From positions 170,319 to 234,318 of the forward strand of contig NZ_JAUYWF010000007.1 of assembly GCF_030708455.1 (NCBI RefSeq): 64,000 nt of DNA, read 5' to 3'. The notes under the pieces are model-generated. The model saw only the letters and a program-made list of their open reading frames with translations, had not been told where the DNA came from and made no database searches. The stretch is from Halomonas sp. SSL-5. Lineage in GTDB: Bacteria > Pseudomonadota > Gammaproteobacteria > Pseudomonadales > Halomonadaceae. The position numbers and the translations under genes are program-made. Positions 26,250-35,484 of the stretch are shown piece after piece. Numbering within the stretch: position 1 is the first letter of the stretch; every line of letters begins with the position of its first letter.

Positions 26250-28223
26250 ATGACCCAATCAGGAAGAATGCACCGCTCCATCGCCACCCTCAGTCGCGGC
26301 AAGAAGCGCCTGATCATGGTGGCCGCGGACCTCGTGGCGTTGCCGCTGGCGCTGTGGTCGGCCTACGCGCTTCGGCTCGCCGAATGGTGGCCTGAGCGAT
26401 ACCTGCAGCCCTATTGGTGGTTGTTCGTGATCCTGCCGCCGGTTGGGGTGTTCATCTTCGCTCGGCTGGGGTTGTATCGCGCGGTGGTGCGCTTCATGGG
26501 GCCCCAGGCGATGTGGGCGGTGATCAAGGGTTCGCTGCTCATGGCGGTGCTGATGTGGGCGGCGGCATACTTCTATGGCTGGGAAGGTTTTCCGCGTTCG
26601 GTGCCGGTGAACTTCGCCCTGGTCACCCTGGTGTACGTGGGCGGCACGCGGCTATTGGTGCGCAGCTACTATCAGTGGTTGGTCAAGCACTACACCGAGA
26701 AGGAGCCGGTGGCGATCTACGGCGCCGGCGGAGCGGGGGCGCAGCTTGCACTGGCGCTCTCCAGCGGGCGCGAGTTCTATGTCGCCGCCTTCCTGGATGA
26801 CGACCCGGCGCTGTGGCAGAGCACCATCAAGGGCGTGAAGGTGCATGAGCCGGCCGACTTCAGGCCGGTGGCCGCGGAGCTGGGCATCAAGCGCGTGCTG
26901 TTGGCCATGCCCGCCGCCACCAAGGCCCAGCGCAAGCAAGCGTTGGACCAGCTGGCCGACCTGCCGGTGCACGTGCAGACGGTGCCCTCCATGCCCGAGA
27001 TCGTCGCCGGGCTGGCCAGTGTGGATCAGCTGCAAGAGGTGGAACTTGAGGACCTGCTGGGTCGCGATCCGGTGCCGCCACGCCCCGAGCTGATCGATGC
27101 CAGCGTGCGTGGCAAGGTAGTGATGGTGACCGGTGCCGGTGGCTCCATCGGCAGCGAGATGTGCCGCCAGGCGATGCGTGGTGAGCCCAGCGCGCTGATC
27201 CTGTTCGAGGTCAGCGAGTACTGCCTCTACGCCATCGAGCGTGAGCTCGAGGCCATGCGTATCGAGATGGGCGCGAGTTTCCCCCTCGTCGCGCTGCTCG
27301 GAAATGTGTGCGATCGCAACCGGGTGGAAGCGGCCATCCGCCACTATGGCGTGCAGACCCTCTACCACGCCGCCGCCTACAAGCACGTGCCCATCGTCGA
27401 GAACAACGTGCTGGAGGGCGTGCGCAACAACGTGCACGGCACCCGTGTGGTGGCGGAGAGCGCCGCCCGGCTTGGCGTGGAGCGCTGCGTGCTGATCTCC
27501 ACCGACAAGGCGGTGCGCCCCACCAACGTGATGGGCGCCACCAAGCGCATGGCCGAGCTGGTGCTGCAGGACCTGGCTAGCCGCTATGCGCTGAAGGAGG
27601 GCCACCGCACCATCTTCAGCATGGTGCGCTTCGGTAACGTGCTGGGCTCCAGCGGCTCGGTGGTGCCGCTGTTTCGGCGCCAGCTGGAGCAGGGCGGGCC
27701 TCTGACGGTTACCCATCCAGAGATCACCCGCTTCTTCATGACCATTCCCGAGGCGGCGCTGCTGGTCATCCAGGCCGGCTCCATGGCCGAGGGCGGCGAT
27801 GTGTTCGTGCTCGACATGGGCGATTCGGTGAAGATCGTCGACCTGGCCCGGCGCATGATTCAGCTCACCGGCCTGGAGGTGAAGGACGAGGAGAACCCCG
27901 ATGGCGACATCGAGGTGGTGTTCAGCGGCCTGCGTCCCGGCGAGAAGTTGTATGAGGAGCTGCTGATCGGCGACAGCGTGGTCGGCACTCAGCACCCCAA
28001 GATCCTGCGCGCCCATGAGGAGGTGCTGCCGCATCGGGAGCTGGTGGCACTGCTCGAGGAGCTGCGCGAGGCCGAGCAGGGGCTGGACAGTGTGCGCGCC
28101 TGTGCGGTCCTGAAGCGTGGTGTGAGCGGCTTCGCGCATAGCGGGGATATGGTGGATCTGTTGCCCAATGGGTGTGGAAAGTCATGCAACACCGTGGTGG
28201 AGGTGATCGCGGCGAGGCATTGA
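26250..28223 (+). CDS. PglF/WbpM-like membrane UDP-GlcNAc 4,6-dehydratase
   Basis: The 657-residue protein has four N-terminal membrane segments, a CoA-binding-like Rossmann domain (IYGAGGAGAQLALAL, about residue 153) and a C-terminal SDR domain. The SDR part has VTGAGGSIGSEMCRQ, AAYKHVPIVENN, the catalytic-region STDKAVRPTNVMGATKRMAEL, and a RPGEKLYEELL ending. It makes UDP-4-keto-6-deoxy-GlcNAc, the first step to UDP-diNAc-bacillosamine. It uses the same substrate as FnlA but with a different outcome. The strong hairpin at 28247 ends the transcript. Confidence 0.92.
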   Translation: MTQSGRMHRSIATLSRGKKRLIMVAADLVALPLALWSAYALRLAEWWPERYLQPYWWLFVILPPVGVFIFARLGLYRAVVRFMGPQAMWAVIKGSLLMAVLMWAAAYFYGWEGFPRSVPVNFALVTLVYVGGTRLLVRSYYQWLVKHYTEKEPVAIYGAGGAGAQLALALSSGREFYVAAFLDDDPALWQSTIKGVKVHEPADFRPVAAELGIKRVLLAMPAATKAQRKQALDQLADLPVHVQTVPSMPEIVAGLASVDQLQEVELEDLLGRDPVPPRPELIDASVRGKVVMVTGAGGSIGSEMCRQAMRGEPSALILFEVSEYCLYAIERELEAMRIEMGASFPLVALLGNVCDRNRVEAAIRHYGVQTLYHAAAYKHVPIVENNVLEGVRNNVHGTRVVAESAARLGVERCVLISTDKAVRPTNVMGATKRMAELVLQDLASRYALKEGHRTIFSMVRFGNVLGSSGSVVPLFRRQLEQGGPLTVTHPEITRFFMTIPEAALLVIQAGSMAEGGDVFVLDMGDSVKIVDLARRMIQLTGLEVKDEENPDGDIEVVFSGLRPGEKLYEELLIGDSVVGTQHPKILRAHEEVLPHRELVALLEELREAEQGLDSVRACAVLKRGVSGFAHSGDMVDLLPNGCGKSCNTVVEVIAARH

Positions 28224-28246
28224 GCTGCTGGCTTTCATGATGATCA

Positions 28247-28290
28247 GAAGCCGCCGTCTCGAGAGATCGAGGCGGCGGCTTCGTTGTTTT
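28247..28290. terminator. Bidirectional terminator between pglF-like gene and pilD
   Basis: GAAGCCGCCGTCTCGA pairs with TCGAGGCGGCGGCTTC across a 4-base loop, with one G-T pair. GTTGTTTT follows on the plus strand. Stops of the convergent genes lie at 28223 and 28289. Confidence 0.88.
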
Positions 28291-29140
28291 ACATCAGAAA
28301 AAACTGCCCATACGCCGCCATCAGCGGCTCGCCACCCAGCAGGGTGATCCAACCGGCCACTGCCAGATAGGGCCCGAAGGGCATAGGGGCGCCGCGCAGC
28401 TTGGGTACGGCGAGTTGGATGAGGATGCCGAGCACCGCACCGACGCCGGCGGAGAGAATCAGCAGCAGCGGCAGGTACTGCCAGCCCATCCAGGCGCCCA
28501 GGGCGGCGAGCAGCTTGAAGTCGCCATAGCCCATGCCTTCCTTCCCGGTTATCAGCTTGAAGGCCCAGTAGAAGCTCCATAGCACCAGGTAGCCCGCCAT
28601 GGCGCCGATCACGGCACTGGGCAACATTAGCGGTTGGAACAGCAGTTGGTAGAGCAGGCCGGCCCACAGCAGCGGCAAGGTGAGGGAGTCCGGCAGCAGC
28701 TGGGTGCGCAGGTCGATCACCGCCATGGCCAGCAGCGCAAGGCAGGCGACAAGCACGAACAGCCCCTGCCAGGTGGCGCCGAACAGCGCTACCACGGCGA
28801 GTGCCAGGGCGCCGCCGGCGAGTTCCACCAGCGGATACTGGGGACTGATGCGGGACTCACAGCTGGCACAGCGCCCTCGGCGCTTCAGCCAACCGAGCAG
28901 CGGGATGTTGTCGTGCCAGGCGATGGGGTGCTCACAGCTGGGACACATGGAGCGCGGGGTGAGCAGGTTGAAGGGTTCGTTGTGCTCCTCGGGCAGCTCC
29001 AGCGCTTCACGCGCCTCGGCCCGCCAGCCGCGCATCAGCATTACCGGCAGTCGGGCGATTACCACGTTGAGGAAGCTGCCGAGGCAGAGGCCGACGAAGG
29101 CTGTCAGGGGATAGAGGAGAGTAGGGGGGAGGTCGAGCAA
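28289..29140 (-). CDS. pilD: Type IV prepilin peptidase/N-methyltransferase
   Basis: The 283-residue polytopic enzyme has GSFLNVVIARLP, two CxxC pairs (MCPSCEHP, RCASCESR) and the two catalytic aspartates in DLRTQLLPD and GMGYGDFKLLAALGAWMG. It cuts the pilin leader and methylates the new N-terminal Phe at the inner membrane. Its substrate PilA lies 3.7 kb away. Order pilB-pilC-pilD is kept on the minus strand, but coaE-yacG, which follow pilD in many gammaproteobacteria, are 14 kb away here. Confidence 0.95.
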   Translation of the reverse strand: MLDLPPTLLYPLTAFVGLCLGSFLNVVIARLPVMLMRGWRAEAREALELPEEHNEPFNLLTPRSMCPSCEHPIAWHDNIPLLGWLKRRGRCASCESRISPQYPLVELAGGALALAVVALFGATWQGLFVLVACLALLAMAVIDLRTQLLPDSLTLPLLWAGLLYQLLFQPLMLPSAVIGAMAGYLVLWSFYWAFKLITGKEGMGYGDFKLLAALGAWMGWQYLPLLLILSAGVGAVLGILIQLAVPKLRGAPMPFGPYLAVAGWITLLGGEPLMAAYGQFFLM

Positions 29141-29187
29141 AACAGGGCCTCAAGGAGTCAAGGTATCAAGGAGCATGGAGCCTGTTG

Positions 29188-29281
29188 CCCTTTTGGGGTC
29201 AGACCCCGGCCAGGGCGTCTGGCGTTGTCAGGGTGCACGATTCTAGCGGTGATCCCACCGCCGGGGTCTGACCCCAAAAGG
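29188..29281. repeat. Inverted pair of GGGGTCnGACCCC palindromes
   Basis: CCTTTTGGGGTCAGACCCCG (29189-29208) is repeated as its exact reverse complement about 52 bases later (ending 29281). Each copy is itself a palindrome, so the pair can form a large cruciform or hairpin between pilC and pilD. Confidence 0.8.
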
Positions 29282-29300
29282 AGGTTCGGTGGCATCGTCA

Positions 29301-29341
29301 GGGCGCCTGACGGCGCCAGTCGCGAGGCGGAGCCTCCCTCC
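29301..29341 (+). repeat. 41-bp dispersed intergenic repeat, copy 1
   Basis: GGGCGCCTGACGGCGCCAGT and the following bases to CTCCCTCC match the reverse complement of 43180-43220, with about 4 mismatches in 41. It lies next to the inverted palindrome pair. Confidence 0.75.
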
Positions 29342-29361
29342 TACTATTTGGTGGCCGCTTG

Positions 29362-30597
29362 TCAGATGACCGAGCCGAGTTCGAAGATAGGCAGGTACAT
29401 GGAGATGACCAGGCCGCCGACCAGCACGCCGAGCACCACGATGATAAAGGGTTCGAGCAGCGAGGTGAGGGTGTCGACCATGTTGTCGACCTCCTCCTCG
29501 TAATAGTCGGCGACGCGGTTGAGCATGGCGTCCAGCGAGCCGGCTTCCTCGCCGATGCCGACCATCTGGACCGCCAGCGGCGGGAACTGCTCGGTCATGC
29601 GCATGGCGAAGGCGAGCTGCTGGCCGGTGGCGACGTCCTCGCGGATCTGGCCCACGGCACGTTCGTAGACCTTGTTGCCGGTGGCGCCGGCGGCGGTGTC
29701 CAGGGCTTCCACCAGCGGTACACCGGCGCCGAAGGTGGTGGCGAGGGTGCGTGAATAGCGTGCCACGGCGGACTTGTCGAGGATCTGGCCGATCACCGGG
29801 ATCTTCAGCGACCAGGCGTGCATGCGGTAGGCGAAGCGCTCGGATTTCTTCACCCCGGTGCGGATAAAGAAGATCAGCGCGGCGATGCCAACCACGCCCC
29901 ACCACCAGTACTTCTGGGCGAATTCGGACATCGAGATGGTCATCCGGGTCATGGCAGGCAACTCGGCGCCAAATCCCTGGAATAGGCTCTCGAACTGCGG
30001 CACCACCTTGATCAGCAGTAGTGCGGTGACGCCGATACCCACCACGATAACCGCGGCGGGGTACCACAGCGCCTTCTTCACCCGGGCCTTGAGCGACTCC
30101 ACTTTTTCCTTGTAGGTAGCCACGCGCTCGAGCATTCGGTCCAGTGAGCCGGATTGCTCACCGGCCGCCACCAGGTTGCAGAACAGCTTGTCGAAGTGCT
30201 GAGGGTGGCGCTGCATCGCCTCGGAGAAGCTGGCGCCGGCGCCCACGTCGTTCATCAACTCCTGCACCAGGGCACTCATGGCAGGCTTCTTCATGCTCTC
30301 CGCCACCACTTGGAAGGCCTGCAGGATGGGCACCCCGGCACGGATCATGGTGGCCATCTGACGGGCGAACAGCATGATGTCGCGGGGCTTGATCTTGCCC
30401 ATGCCGCCGCCGATGCCGCCCTTGCGGCGCACGTTCTTGACGATGATGTTCTGGCCGCCGAGGATCCGCTCAACCTCCTGCTTCTGGGCGGCGATCAGCT
30501 CGCCACCCACCTTGCGCCCGCCGGGGCCCTTGCCGGTCCAGTTCCAGCGGTAGAGCTTGGTCTTCTGGTGAGCCCTGAGTTTGCGTGCTGTGGCCAT
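29362..30597 (-). CDS. pilC: Type IV pilus inner-membrane platform protein
   Basis: The 411-residue GspF/PilC protein has two repeated halves, each with MxR(A/M).PxxxAL-like sequence (FARQMATMIRAGVPILQAF and YSRTLATTFGAGVPLVEAL), and three membrane segments. It ends IISMYLPIFELGSVI, as is typical. It forms the platform that couples the PilB motor to pilin assembly. ATG 30597 follows GGGGAAGGGATCACCT; in-frame sequence further upstream lacks homology. Confidence 0.95.
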   Translation of the reverse strand: MATARKLRAHQKTKLYRWNWTGKGPGGRKVGGELIAAQKQEVERILGGQNIIVKNVRRKGGIGGGMGKIKPRDIMLFARQMATMIRAGVPILQAFQVVAESMKKPAMSALVQELMNDVGAGASFSEAMQRHPQHFDKLFCNLVAAGEQSGSLDRMLERVATYKEKVESLKARVKKALWYPAAVIVVGIGVTALLLIKVVPQFESLFQGFGAELPAMTRMTISMSEFAQKYWWWGVVGIAALIFFIRTGVKKSERFAYRMHAWSLKIPVIGQILDKSAVARYSRTLATTFGAGVPLVEALDTAAGATGNKVYERAVGQIREDVATGQQLAFAMRMTEQFPPLAVQMVGIGEEAGSLDAMLNRVADYYEEEVDNMVDTLTSLLEPFIIVVLGVLVGGLVISMYLPIFELGSVI

Positions 30598-30731
30598 AGG
30601 TGATCCCTTCCCCTGCGTCGCACGCTGTGGCATGCGTTGATATTTGGCTGTGACTGAGTAGAAAGTAGAAAGGACCCAGGAGCAAGGAATCAAGGAAACC
30701 CCTTGCCCCTTGACCCCTTGACCCTTCCAGA

Positions 30732-32501
30732 TCAGTCCTTCGTCACCCTGAACACTTCCGCCAGGCTGGTCACGCCCTGCATCGCCTTGAGCAGGGCGCT
30801 GCGGCGCAGGTCGGGGTGACCCTCCTCGCGGGCCTGGGTGTCGAAATCCATGGAGTTGCCGTTGCGCATGATCAGCTGGCTCATGGCGTTGCTGATCGGT
30901 ACCACCTCGTAGATACCCACGCGGCCCTTGAACCCCTTGGTGCAGTGCTTGCAGCCTACCGGCTCAAAGATGGTGGCCCCGGCGATCTCCTCGGGGGTGA
31001 AGCCCTGTTGCTCCAATACCTCGTGGGGGATGTCGGCGGGTTGCTTGCAGTGCTTGCACAGCCGCCGCGCCAGGCGCTGGGCGATGATCAGGCTTACGGA
31101 GCTGGCGATATTGAATGGCGCCAGGCCCATGTTGGCGAGACGCGTGAGCGTTTCCGCCGCCGAGTTGGTGTGCACGGTGGAGAGCACCAGGTGGCCGGTC
31201 TGGGAGGCCTTGACGGCGATCTCGGCGGTCTCCAGGTCACGGATCTCGCCCACCATCACCACATCCGGGTCCTGACGCAGGAAGGCGCGCAGGGCGCTGG
31301 CGAAGTCGAGCCCGATCTTGGGCAGCACGTTGACCTGGTTGACCCCTGGCACCTTGATCTCCACCGGGTCCTCGGCGGTGCAGATGTTACGCTCCACCTC
31401 GTTCAGGATATTGATCCCGGTGTAGAGCGTCACCGTCTTGCCGCTGCCGGTGGGGCCGGTGACCAGGATCATGCCCTGGGGCTGGTCAAGCACCGTCTCG
31501 TACATCGCCTTCTGCTCGGGGGTGAAGCCGAGCTGCTCGATGCCGATCTGCGCCGAGGTGGGGTCGAGAATACGCAGCACCACCTTCTCGCCGTACACCG
31601 TGGGCAGCGAGTTGACGCGGAAGTCGATGGAGCGTGACTTGGAGAGCCGCAGCTTGATGGCGCCGTCCTGGGGCAGGCGGCGCTCGGAGATATCCAGCCG
31701 CGACATCACCTTGAGGCGCGCGGCGATGCGGGTGCGCATGGCAAACGGCGGGTGGGCCACGTCGTGGAGCATGCCGTCGATGCGGAATCGTACCCGGTAG
31801 CTTGTCTCGTAAGGCTCGAAGTGGATATCCGAGGCGCCGCGGTTGATGGCGTCGAGCAGGATCTTGTTGACGAACTTGATGATCGGCGCATCTTCGCGGG
31901 CTGACTGTGCGTCGGCGTGGATATCCACCTCGCCGCTGCCGTCATCCTCGGCGTACCCGAGCTCGCCGATGGCGTCGTCCACACCCTTGAGCGATTCGAG
32001 CATGCTCTTCTCGCTGTTGGCCAGATACCCTTCCAGCACCGGCACCAGCTGGTCCACCGGGGCCAGAATCCCCTCCGGCGTGAGGCCGGTAGCGAACTGC
32101 AGCTCATCTAGCTGGGCGAGCGTGGAGGGGAAGGGCACCGCCACGGTAAGCCGGTGGCCGTGCTGGATCAGCGGCAGCACCTTCAGCTTGCGCAGGATCT
32201 TCTCGGGGAAGCGCTCCGCCTTGGGCAGCGTCTCCGCGCGGATGGCATCCAGGTCCATGATCGGCAGGCCATACTCCCACGCGGCGGTGAGAGTGGCCTG
32301 GCGGGCCGAAACCAGCCCGGTATCGATCACATGCTCCAGCAGCGAGACCTCGCTCTCCCGCGCCTCCTCCTCAGCGCGAACCGCTGCGGCATGTGAGAGC
32401 CGACCATCCGCCACCAGCCGCCGCGCCAGGCCACGCAGCCCGCTGGTATCGGGCTGGGCGGTGTGCAGTGAAGCATCGGGTGGGGAGCGGTAGTCGTTCA
32501 T
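30732..32501 (-). CDS. pilB: Type IV pilus extension ATPase
   Basis: The 589-residue protein has an N-terminal MshEN-like domain, Walker A GPTGSGKTVTLYTG, the Asp box (RIDGMLHD region), Walker B-type DPDVVMVGEIRDLETAE and a His box (TGHLVLSTVHTNSA). A CKHC..CKHC zinc site lies near the C-terminus. It powers pilus extension from the cytoplasmic side. ATG 32501 (MNDYRSPPD) fits the family better than an in-frame ATG at 32555. It is followed 134 bp later by pilC and is divergent from pilA. Confidence 0.95.
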   Translation of the reverse strand: MNDYRSPPDASLHTAQPDTSGLRGLARRLVADGRLSHAAAVRAEEEARESEVSLLEHVIDTGLVSARQATLTAAWEYGLPIMDLDAIRAETLPKAERFPEKILRKLKVLPLIQHGHRLTVAVPFPSTLAQLDELQFATGLTPEGILAPVDQLVPVLEGYLANSEKSMLESLKGVDDAIGELGYAEDDGSGEVDIHADAQSAREDAPIIKFVNKILLDAINRGASDIHFEPYETSYRVRFRIDGMLHDVAHPPFAMRTRIAARLKVMSRLDISERRLPQDGAIKLRLSKSRSIDFRVNSLPTVYGEKVVLRILDPTSAQIGIEQLGFTPEQKAMYETVLDQPQGMILVTGPTGSGKTVTLYTGINILNEVERNICTAEDPVEIKVPGVNQVNVLPKIGLDFASALRAFLRQDPDVVMVGEIRDLETAEIAVKASQTGHLVLSTVHTNSAAETLTRLANMGLAPFNIASSVSLIIAQRLARRLCKHCKQPADIPHEVLEQQGFTPEEIAGATIFEPVGCKHCTKGFKGRVGIYEVVPISNAMSQLIMRNGNSMDFDTQAREEGHPDLRRSALLKAMQGVTSLAEVFRVTKD

Positions 32502-32871
32502 GGCGTCTCGTGCTGTGGGGGCTGGGGGCGGCGGCCCGCGTATGGCAAATGCCATACCGGCCTCACGATATGCCCCATTCTAGCCCCCAACCCCACCCCG
32601 CGCCCAGCCGCATTGCCAGCCAATCCGACGCGAATTCAACACACTGGCCCCCTGCCTATCTGCTTCTGCCAGCAAAACGTTGACCCAAGGCATGAAGAAT
32701 TTGCCTCCAAAGGCTACCTTGCACCTTGCAAGAGCACGGTTCGTAACTTAATGTAACCTTAGGTGCTGGATCTAGAGAGACTGGTGCCGCAGCTGTGAAC
32801 CGGGCGGCGCGCCGCCCACCACAACCCGAATGGCTCTCGGGCCGGACGGACAGGAGCAAAGGGGCAAGACG
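32502..32871. promoter_or_regulatory. Divergent pilB/pilA upstream region
   Basis: These 370 bases hold the promoters of pilB (minus) and pilA (plus). I looked for a sigma-54 TGGCAC-N5-TTGC element and did not find one with correct spacing. CTTGCACCTTGCAAG at about 32718 is a short inverted motif. AGGAGC and GGGGCAAG precede pilA. Confidence 0.4.
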
Positions 32872-33369
32872 ATGAAAAAGCATGAGATGATGAAAACCAA
32901 GCGCAGTCAGGGTGGTTTTACCCTGATTGAGTTGATGATCGTGGTGGCGATTGTGGGTATTTTGGCAGCAATTGCGATTCCGAGATATCAAGACTATGTT
33001 GCTAGGTCTCAAGTTTCTGAAGGCCTGAGTTTGGCTTCCGGTCTTAAAGCGACAATGTCAGAAATCTATACTTCCACGGGGGCATTTCCAACCTCTGCTT
33101 CAGCCGCTGCAGCTGGTTATAATTTGGCAGCCGATGCCGGTCGATATGTTAGTACTGTTACTTTTGAAAGTACAGCTGATGACGAAGGGTTTATCGAAGT
33201 GTTAATGCAAAGTGGTGCTCCGGTTGCTGAAGGCGTGCAAAATGCTGCCTTTAGATTGTCTGCAGAGGCTTCCGGGGGAAACATTACTGGTTGGCCTTGT
33301 GAAGCAAATGCTGGCAGTACTGGTGGAGATGTAATTGAAGGAAAATATCTGCCCAGTTCTTGTCAGTAA
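32872..33369 (+). CDS. pilA: Type IV major pilin precursor
   Basis: The 165-residue prepilin has leader [15 protein letters not shown], cleaved before [20 protein letters not shown], with Glu5 of the mature protein present. A globular domain follows with a C-terminal disulfide loop (WPC...SSCQ). It is processed by PilD and assembled by PilB/PilC. ATG 32872 is chosen; ATG 32887 is an alternative. After the conserved N-terminal helix the sequence becomes AT-richer than the flanking pil genes. A PglL-type OTase lies directly downstream on the opposite strand, so the pilin is probably O-glycosylated. Confidence 0.95.
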   Translation: MKKHEMMKTKRSQGGFTLIELMIVVAIVGILAAIAIPRYQDYVARSQVSEGLSLASGLKATMSEIYTSTGAFPTSASAAAAGYNLAADAGRYVSTVTFESTADDEGFIEVLMQSGAPVAEGVQNAAFRLSAEASGGNITGWPCEANAGSTGGDVIEGKYLPSSCQ

Positions 33370-33442
33370 TATTTTACAGGCAATCGGAGGAGGAGCTCAA
33401 TTCTCTCCTCCCCCCCGCCCCCACACAGCTTAATGTACAACA

Positions 33443-33479
33443 CCAGCGGTCGGCAGCAATGCTGATCGCCGGTTTTTTT
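33443..33479 (+). terminator. Rho-independent terminator after pilA
   Basis: CCAGCG..CAGC-AAT-GCTG..CGCCGG forms a stem with an internal bulge, followed by seven T residues. It lies at the convergent end of pilA and the OTase gene. Confidence 0.75.
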
Positions 33480-35274
33480 ACATACTAGGGCTAGCAGCTG
33501 AATTGGATTTATCTTGATATCCTTTTTCCATAGCTAGATGGATCTCGCGGGAATAAGGGAATAGGTGATGAGATTTCTTGATAATAGTTAAAGATCGTGA
33601 ATCATCAATTTTAAATCTAGTTTCGGCACGAATCATATTGGCATAGAGTACTGGGCTGGGCTTGAGCCTGCTGAAGTCTTCGGCCCAAGCCAGATAGTCA
33701 TTCACCATGCCAACCATTTCAAGCTCAGCAGCGACACCAAGCTGCTGCGACATCACCAGAAACTCCAGCGTTCGACCAACCCCAAAAGGGTTGATCACAT
33801 TCGTTAGTGCCTGATACTCCTCCCCTTTTGTTTCCACATAACGCTTCGTCTGCCATAGAGTATGAAAATGCGTGCACATGAACACAATCAGCACTGCTGG
33901 GATTAGCACTCCACCAGTTCGAACCCCGAAGTTAGAGCGATTCTCCTTCTCCTTCTCCTGCCAGCACTTCCTGGCTACCATTCCCATCAACACCAAAAGC
34001 ACCAGCCAATGCCCCTGGCTATGGTAGAAGGGTAGCTCCAGCATGCTGTGAATAACTAGTGGCAGCAACAGCGCAGCCAGCAGTAGCCTTTCTCCAGCTG
34101 GCCCGTTTGTGATTAACCTCCAAAACACCCAGCTACCGAAACCAACCAGACCCAATAGTGGCAACAGTCCACCCTCTATACCCCAGTAGAGCAGCTCGTT
34201 ATGGGGGTGGGCATAGGTCTGGGTGATGATGGGGTCGACGATCTCGGGCTGGTTCTGCGGAAGCGCCGCACGCCAGTCGGCGAAGCTATGCAGGAAGTCA
34301 TGTTGGAAACGCCCATAGCCCCAGCCGGTCAGTGGCTCCTCCACTATCATCTTCAGGCTATGCAGATAGACCGGGATGCGCTCGCCGCCGCCTTGTTCCA
34401 GCTTGCGGGCTACGGCACCGCCACCTTCCGTTGTCAGCAGGAACAGCGCGGTGGCGATCACGATACCGGCGAGCAGGGCACCACTCCATTGTTTGAAGCG
34501 TGCGCGATCCTGGTGCCACAGATAGCCCATCACCAGCGGCACGGCGATTAGCGTGCCCAGGAAGCCGCTGCGCGAGGCGATGGTAAGCAGCAGGAAGGGG
34601 ATAAAGAGCGGCGCCAGAAGGGTGATACCGCGTTGCACATTGCTGCGGGCCTCGGCAAACAGCCAGGCAGAGATCACCAGCCCCGTGGCCAGGAAGCTAG
34701 CCATCACGTTCACCTGCTGGAAGACGCCGTAGGGGCGGCCGGTCTCGACGGGGTAGCCCAGCCAGTTGCCCGACTGCAGCACGAAGTGCTGCACATAGCC
34801 GAAGGCGGTCTCCAGCAGCACGCCGGAGAGGATTGCCATGCCGATCCACCACCAGTCGCGGCGGGTCAGCTGCAATTGCGCGATGCCGAGCAACAGGATC
34901 GCGCCGGCGGTGACGGTTAGCATGCGCGGCAGGGCGATCAACGAGGCTTCGTTCCAGGACCACAGGAAGGGCAACCATAGCGCGAGCAGCAGCAGGCCCA
35001 GCCCTTTGTGGAAGGCGCTGAAGCGGATCACTCCTCGGCTCGCCGGCCACATGGCGATGGCCATCATCACTCCGAAGCCCATCCACACTGCGGCGTTGTG
35101 GGGCATGCGCAGCCCGGTGCCGCCCAAGTTGGGGAAGGTGACGTGCAACAGCACGGTAAAAGTGACGAAGGCGGTGATGATAAACGCCTTGCGCAGGCGC
35201 GGGTTGGGGGCCTGGTCGTGTGTGGCGTTTTGCGCGTGGGCGTAGGCCTCGGCATCCATGGCGGTGGCTGACAT
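33478..35274 (-). CDS. PglL-type O-oligosaccharyltransferase (Wzy_C family)
   Basis: The 598-residue protein has about 11-12 membrane segments and a large periplasmic loop. Key motifs are GVFQQVNVMASFLATG (PglL_A-like), YAHPHNELLYWGIEGGLLP (the conserved H/E ligase motif) and LELPFYHSQGHW, which set pilin OTases of the PglL/TfpO type apart from WaaL. It would move a lipid-linked glycan onto pilin in the periplasm. Adjacency to pilA and the PglC/D/E/F-like genes in the same window support this. The 3' third, about 33480-34190, is AT-richer than the rest. Confidence 0.85.
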   Translation of the reverse strand: MSATAMDAEAYAHAQNATHDQAPNPRLRKAFIITAFVTFTVLLHVTFPNLGGTGLRMPHNAAVWMGFGVMMAIAMWPASRGVIRFSAFHKGLGLLLLALWLPFLWSWNEASLIALPRMLTVTAGAILLLGIAQLQLTRRDWWWIGMAILSGVLLETAFGYVQHFVLQSGNWLGYPVETGRPYGVFQQVNVMASFLATGLVISAWLFAEARSNVQRGITLLAPLFIPFLLLTIASRSGFLGTLIAVPLVMGYLWHQDRARFKQWSGALLAGIVIATALFLLTTEGGGAVARKLEQGGGERIPVYLHSLKMIVEEPLTGWGYGRFQHDFLHSFADWRAALPQNQPEIVDPIITQTYAHPHNELLYWGIEGGLLPLLGLVGFGSWVFWRLITNGPAGERLLLAALLLPLVIHSMLELPFYHSQGHWLVLLVLMGMVARKCWQEKEKENRSNFGVRTGGVLIPAVLIVFMCTHFHTLWQTKRYVETKGEEYQALTNVINPFGVGRTLEFLVMSQQLGVAAELEMVGMVNDYLAWAEDFSRLKPSPVLYANMIRAETRFKIDDSRSLTIIKKSHHLFPYSREIHLAMEKGYQDKSNSAASPSM

Positions 35275-35335
35275 GACGGTTCCTGGGGCTGTATCGGTTT
35301 GTAACCGCTAGTGTCACGTGTGCAGGCGTCGAGCG

Positions 35336-35358
35336 CAATCGGGGACAGACCCTGATTG
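35336..35358. repeat. REP palindrome copy 1
   Basis: CAATCGGGG and CCCTGATTG arms flank ACAGA, with one mismatch between the arms. It lies between the OTase gene and the phasin gene. Same family as the copies at 36060, 36793, 37595, 38349 and 41991. Confidence 0.8.
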
Positions 35359-35484
35359 GCGCTGTGGGTTGTGCCGGATAGTCGATGTTGCACTGCACAA
35401 ACATGGGTGCTATTGTTGCGTTGCAGCAGAGCGGGGCCTTCATCCTGAGATCCCGTTCCCATCAGCCAGAACCGGGAGTTCACC

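Noticed and set aside
26652..28139. 495-residue minus-strand frame under the pglF-like gene
   Set aside because: Antisense shadow; low-complexity His/Gln/Ala composition and no motifs.
32502..32871. Sigma-54 promoter for pilA
   Set aside because: GGCATG..TTTGC at about 32690 has GG and GC 14 bases apart instead of 12; no correctly spaced element was found.
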